In this document: piece after piece, positions 60,943-64,000 of the stretch
How positions within the stretch are numbered: position 1 is the first letter of the stretch
How the letters are laid out: every line of letters begins with the position of its first letter
From: Novosphingobium sp. AP12
GTDB taxonomy: Bacteria > Pseudomonadota > Alphaproteobacteria > Sphingomonadales > Sphingomonadaceae
Assembly (NCBI RefSeq): GCF_000281975.1
Contig: NZ_AKKE01000125.1
Coordinates: 18,307 to 82,306 of the forward strand
Direction: 5' to 3'
DNA: 64,000 nt
Translations under genes and position numbers: made by a program
Notes under the pieces: model-generated
What the model was told of the DNA's origin: nothing
The model's database searches: none
The model's input: the letters and a program-made list of their open reading frames with translations, nothing else

Positions 60943-61731
60943 CTAAAAGAGGCGCTCGACGGTCGCGTCGAAAATATACCCCGCCCCCCGCTCCGTTCGA
61001 ATCAATCGAGGCTGTGCGGGATCCGTCTCCAACTTGCGTCGCAGCCGAAGTACCTGGACATCTATGCTCCTGTCGAAGACGTCGTCATGCGTTCGCGTCG
61101 CCTGCAGGAGGTGTTCCCGTGACAGGATCCGACCCGGCGATTCAAGAAAGGCAATGAGAAGGGCATATTCACTCTTCGTAAGCGCAACGGCGTCGCCACG
61201 GGGATCCACCAACGAATGGGTCCAACGGCGCAACTCCCACCCCGCAAACCGGTAGATACCGCGATCGCGCTTCCGATTACTGCGCGTGCGTCCTATTTCT
61301 TGTCGGCGCAATATCGCGCGGGCCCGGGCGAGCAGCTCACGCAGGTTGAAAGGTTTGAGGAGATAGTCGTCCGCCCCGAGTTCGAGGCCGACGATGCGAT
61401 CGATCTCGTCCTGCCGTTGGCCAGTGATGATGATAACAGGAACGTCGGACCGCTCACGCAGCTTGCGAAGCACGTCGAACCCATCGTGCGCTCCAAGTTG
61501 AATATCGAGAATTACAAGGCTGTACGGGACGCTTGCAAGCTGCTGCGAGAGGTTGGAGGGATCTACCAACCCTTCTGCGGCGCAATTATGCGAGCTGAGA
61601 TAGGAAATGATCGCATCGCGCATTTCGGCATCATCATCTATGACGAGAACTCGCCCGGGACTGCCCTGCAGCGTGTCCTCAATTTGACCCGAAGCATCGC
61701 TTCGATCTGAGACGCGTGGCTCCATATTCAT
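60943..61731 (-). CDS. OmpR/VirG-family response regulator
   Basis: 262 residues. Receiver: RVLVIDDDAEMRDAIISYLS, phospho-acceptor D76 in SLVILDIQLGAHDG, T103 in VIIITGQRQ and K126 in DDYLLKPFNLREL. DNA-binding winged helix: VALTKSEYALLIAFLESPGR, ILSREHLLQATRTHD, DRSIDVQVLRLRRKLETDPA, RLIRTERGAGYIF. First gene of the RR-peroxidase-kinase operon. Divergent from the hydrolase gene; the 61732-62015 gap holds the promoter and no further gene. Confidence 0.94.
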   Translation of the reverse strand: MNMEPRVSDRSDASGQIEDTLQGSPGRVLVIDDDAEMRDAIISYLSSHNCAAEGLVDPSNLSQQLASVPYSLVILDIQLGAHDGFDVLRKLRERSDVPVIIITGQRQDEIDRIVGLELGADDYLLKPFNLRELLARARAILRRQEIGRTRSNRKRDRGIYRFAGWELRRWTHSLVDPRGDAVALTKSEYALLIAFLESPGRILSREHLLQATRTHDDVFDRSIDVQVLRLRRKLETDPAQPRLIRTERGAGYIFDATVERLF

Positions 61732-62015
61732 AACTGTCGAAGCCGATGATCGAGCAATCCACCGCTGTCGAGTAAAACGGGGTTAAATCTATGGCGCCCG
61801 GGGTGCGGTCGCGCGCGAAACCACGGGCCATTCTAAAGCGGATCGCCAACGGCTTGTGTTCTAAGTTACGGATGCAACACGATTTCACCAGGATTCACTC
61901 GCAGGAGATCGTTCTCCACGCCAAGACGGAACTTGAGATTTGTGCTCCGCAACGGTGTTTCGTCGTTTGGCGATGAGTGCGGACATGCCCCTACGCGAAT
62001 AAGGACGGACGTCGA

Positions 62016-63020
62016 ATGCGAATGCCCGAGACTCAAATCAGTCGACGTATTCTGCTCCAGATGGGCGCGACCGCCGCGACGTTGCTATGCTCGGGTATGG
62101 CTAACGATGCGCTCCAGGCTGCGCCCAGGCAGGCGACAAATGCACCGGGGGTTCGCTGGATCAAGCTAAGCAGCGGCCATAAAGTGTGGACGCAACGGAT
62201 GGGATCTGGCCCGGTGAAAGTGCTCCTGCTTCATGGCGGGCCTGGCTTCTCGCACGACTACCTTCAGTGTTTCGCAGATTTCCTACCGCAGGCGGGGTAT
62301 GAGCTCTATTTCTACGATCAGCTCGGTTGCGGGAACTCTGACCGACCCAACGACCCTTCCCTTTGGACTTTGCCACGATATCTTCAGGAAGTTGAGGAAG
62401 TGCGCGCCGGGCTCGGGCTCGATCGGTTCGTGTTGTACGGCCACAGCTGGGGCGGTATTCTCGGCATTGAATATGCCTTAACCCATCCCGATCGACTTTC
62501 GGGTTTCATACTCTCCAACATGACCGCAAGCATTGACGACTATATTGCCTACACGACCCGCCTGCGCGCGGCGCTGCCCGAGGCAACCCGCAAAGAGCTC
62601 GATCGCCTCGAGGCGGCCAGTGAAGCAGGCGGCAAGGAATTCAACGAGATCATCGAACGCGAACTGTATCCCCGGCACATCCTTAGGCTCGAGACATGGC
62701 CCGAGCCAGTTATGAAAGCGTTCGCTGCTGTCAACGGCGACATCTACAACCAGATGCAGGGCGCAAATGAGTTCGTATTCACCGGCAATCTGCGCAAATG
62801 GGACCGATGGGCGGACCTGCCGAAGATCCGGACCCGGACATTGATAATGGGTGCTGCCAATGATGAAATGGACCCCCAAAGTGTCCGGCGCGAAGCCAGT
62901 CTCATTTCCGACGCCGAGCTGTTCATTAGCCAGCAGGGAAGTCATCTGGCGATGTGGGATGATCAAAAGGCTTATTTCGAGGCCCTTTTGCGCTTCCTGC
63001 CTAGCGTAAAGGTCACCTGA
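62016..63020 (+). CDS. Alpha/beta hydrolase, proline-iminopeptidase-like, Tat-exported
   Basis: 334 residues from the ATG at 62016 (62022 possible). Twin-arginine signal SRRILLQMGATAATLLCSG. Hydrolase motifs: VLLLHGGPGFSHDYLQCFAD (oxyanion HGGPG), YDQLGCGNSDRP, the nucleophile elbow GHSWGGILGIEYA, the acid near MGAANDEMDP and the His in QGSHLAMWDD. HGGPG and DQ-x-G-x-G-x-S are typical of S33 aminopeptidases. Periplasmic; substrate probably peptides or amides. Confidence 0.9.
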   Translation: MRMPETQISRRILLQMGATAATLLCSGMANDALQAAPRQATNAPGVRWIKLSSGHKVWTQRMGSGPVKVLLLHGGPGFSHDYLQCFADFLPQAGYELYFYDQLGCGNSDRPNDPSLWTLPRYLQEVEEVRAGLGLDRFVLYGHSWGGILGIEYALTHPDRLSGFILSNMTASIDDYIAYTTRLRAALPEATRKELDRLEAASEAGGKEFNEIIERELYPRHILRLETWPEPVMKAFAAVNGDIYNQMQGANEFVFTGNLRKWDRWADLPKIRTRTLIMGAANDEMDPQSVRREASLISDAELFISQQGSHLAMWDDQKAYFEALLRFLPSVKVT

Positions 63021-63155
63021 CCGGGCCGACTTTGCAGCAATTTATCTCGTTTAAGCGGCGCTTCTGACGTCTGAGCTCTATCTTCCATCGAGGAAGTCCG
63101 GTCGGTGACCCCGGTCACCGGGTGAACTATTCGACCGACAAACGCAGGAGGATAT

Positions 63156-63956
63156 ATGTCCAAAGGGACGGTGCTCATCGTCGGCTCAAACGCGACCCGG
63201 CTCGGCCTCAAAGGTGGCAAGACGGCCGCGACCGGGCAGTATTTGAACGAGACGGTGGTGCCTGCGATGGCGCTTGTCGAGGCCGGCTATGCGATCGTTC
63301 TCGCAACGCCAAATGGTCAAAAACCGCATATCGACGAGCATTCCGACGCGGCCGAACATTTCGGCGGAGACGAGGCCGCCTGGGAGCGCGGCCGCGAATT
63401 CTTTGCCCAGAGCGAGGCGATGAACGAAGTTCGCACGCTCCGGGCGGTCCTCGACGACGGACTCGACACCTTTGCCGGCATTTTCGTGCCAGGCGGCCAC
63501 GCGCCGATCGTCGACCTCATGAAGGACACCGATCTCGGCGAGATACTTCGTCACTTCCATGCGCACGGTAAACCGACCGCTTTGCTGTGCCACGGCCCTA
63601 TCGCAACCTTGGCAGCCCTTCCTCACGCGGCAGAATACCATAAGGCGCTCATCGCCGGCGACGCGCAGAAGATCGCCGAGTTCGGCAACGGCTGGCCCTA
63701 TGCTGGCTACAAGATGACGGTCTTCTCGACCAATGAGGAGGAGATTGCCGAGGCGAACCTTCTTCACGGCGAATTGCATTTCAAGATGGTCAACGCCCTC
63801 GAGGGTGCGGGCGGAGTGGTGAACTGGAGTGACACGAATTTCGCCCCTTTTGTTGTCGAGGACCGAGAACTCATCACCGGCGAAAATCCCGCCTCCGACA
63901 AGTCGATTGCGGCCAAGTTCGTCGCTGCCCTTGGCCGTCAGACGCCCGCCAGTTAG
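63156..63956 (+). CDS. DJ-1/PfpI-superfamily protein (Hsp31-like)
   Basis: 266 residues with GGAGG before the ATG. Class I glutamine-amidotransferase-like fold with nucleophile C145 followed by H146 in TALLCHGPIATLA and the acidic residue in the GGHAPIVDL turn (IFVPGGHAPIVD). LVEAGYAIVLATPNGQKPHI and YAGYKMTVFSTNEEE are typical of Hsp31/type 1 GATase-like proteins, which act as glyoxalase III, deglycases or holdases. After it only 44 bp remain, including TCCGGCG x3 at the window edge. Confidence 0.92.
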   Translation: MSKGTVLIVGSNATRLGLKGGKTAATGQYLNETVVPAMALVEAGYAIVLATPNGQKPHIDEHSDAAEHFGGDEAAWERGREFFAQSEAMNEVRTLRAVLDDGLDTFAGIFVPGGHAPIVDLMKDTDLGEILRHFHAHGKPTALLCHGPIATLAALPHAAEYHKALIAGDAQKIAEFGNGWPYAGYKMTVFSTNEEEIAEANLLHGELHFKMVNALEGAGGVVNWSDTNFAPFVVEDRELITGENPASDKSIAAKFVAALGRQTPAS

Positions 63957-64000
63957 CGGATCGGCTGCGTGTTCCCGTTCCGGCGTCCGGCGTCCGGCGT

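Overview
The window is high-GC DNA that looks like accessory or plasmid DNA of a sphingomonad (Alphaproteobacteria, Sphingomonadales). Pointers are the F-type conjugation operon in the arrangement seen on sphingomonad megaplasmids, a UrcA-family protein, a large TonB-dependent receptor of the sphingomonad type, and copA/copB genes next to RND metal efflux genes. This is inferred from protein families; no 16S gene or complete replication gene is present.

Layout. 1-12961 is a metal-handling island: the 3' part of an RND adaptor gene, a czcA-type pump gene followed by a decayed second copy of its 3' end, a TonB receptor gene behind a MerR-type operator, a PepSY membrane protein gene and copC on the minus strand, and, divergently, a three-gene module matching cnrY-cnrX-cnrH (anti-sigma, periplasmic metal sensor, ECF sigma) that runs into copA and copB. 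13566-16115 carries two AbrB/PIN toxin-antitoxin pairs around a shared intergenic region, then a tyrosine recombinase gene with an inverted-repeat cluster downstream. 16503-24101 holds mostly unrecognised genes: two secreted proteins, a three-gene membrane operon, a LuxR-HTH protein with a C-terminal membrane helix, and a convergent pair of GntR/FCD-like regulators.

24098-43236 (minus strand) is a nearly uninterrupted F-type type IV secretion operon in the order traA-L-E-K-B-dsbC-V-C-(112 aa)-trbI-peptidase-W-(93 aa)-U-(48 aa)-(56 aa)-trbC-N-(124 aa)-F-H-G, with many 1-17 nt gene overlaps. Relaxase (traI) and coupling protein (traD) genes are not in the window. Upstream of traA lie four 22-bp tandem repeats at exact 22-bp period plus a degenerate fifth, then two small putative DNA-binding protein genes. 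44900-46330 is an insertion graveyard (broken IS5-type and IS3-type transposases), followed by a winged-helix-like gene with strong palindromes upstream.

47600-56800 is a partly decayed catabolic and regulatory region: two intact aldo/keto reductase genes, two LysR genes, a GST gene and a LysE exporter gene, interspersed with remnants of another LysR, a VOC protein, an ABM monooxygenase and cupins. 56927-63956 carries a UrcA protein gene, an operon of OmpR/VirG-type response regulator, di-haem cytochrome c peroxidase and VirA-like hybrid kinase, a Tat-exported alpha/beta hydrolase gene and a DJ-1/PfpI protein gene.

Main points of interest are the Cnr-like sensor module wired to copper genes with one of five metal ligands changed, the 22-bp iterons at the head of the tra operon, the matched TATGTGG-N5-CCACATA palindromes around the LuxR-like gene, and the peroxidase embedded in a two-component operon.
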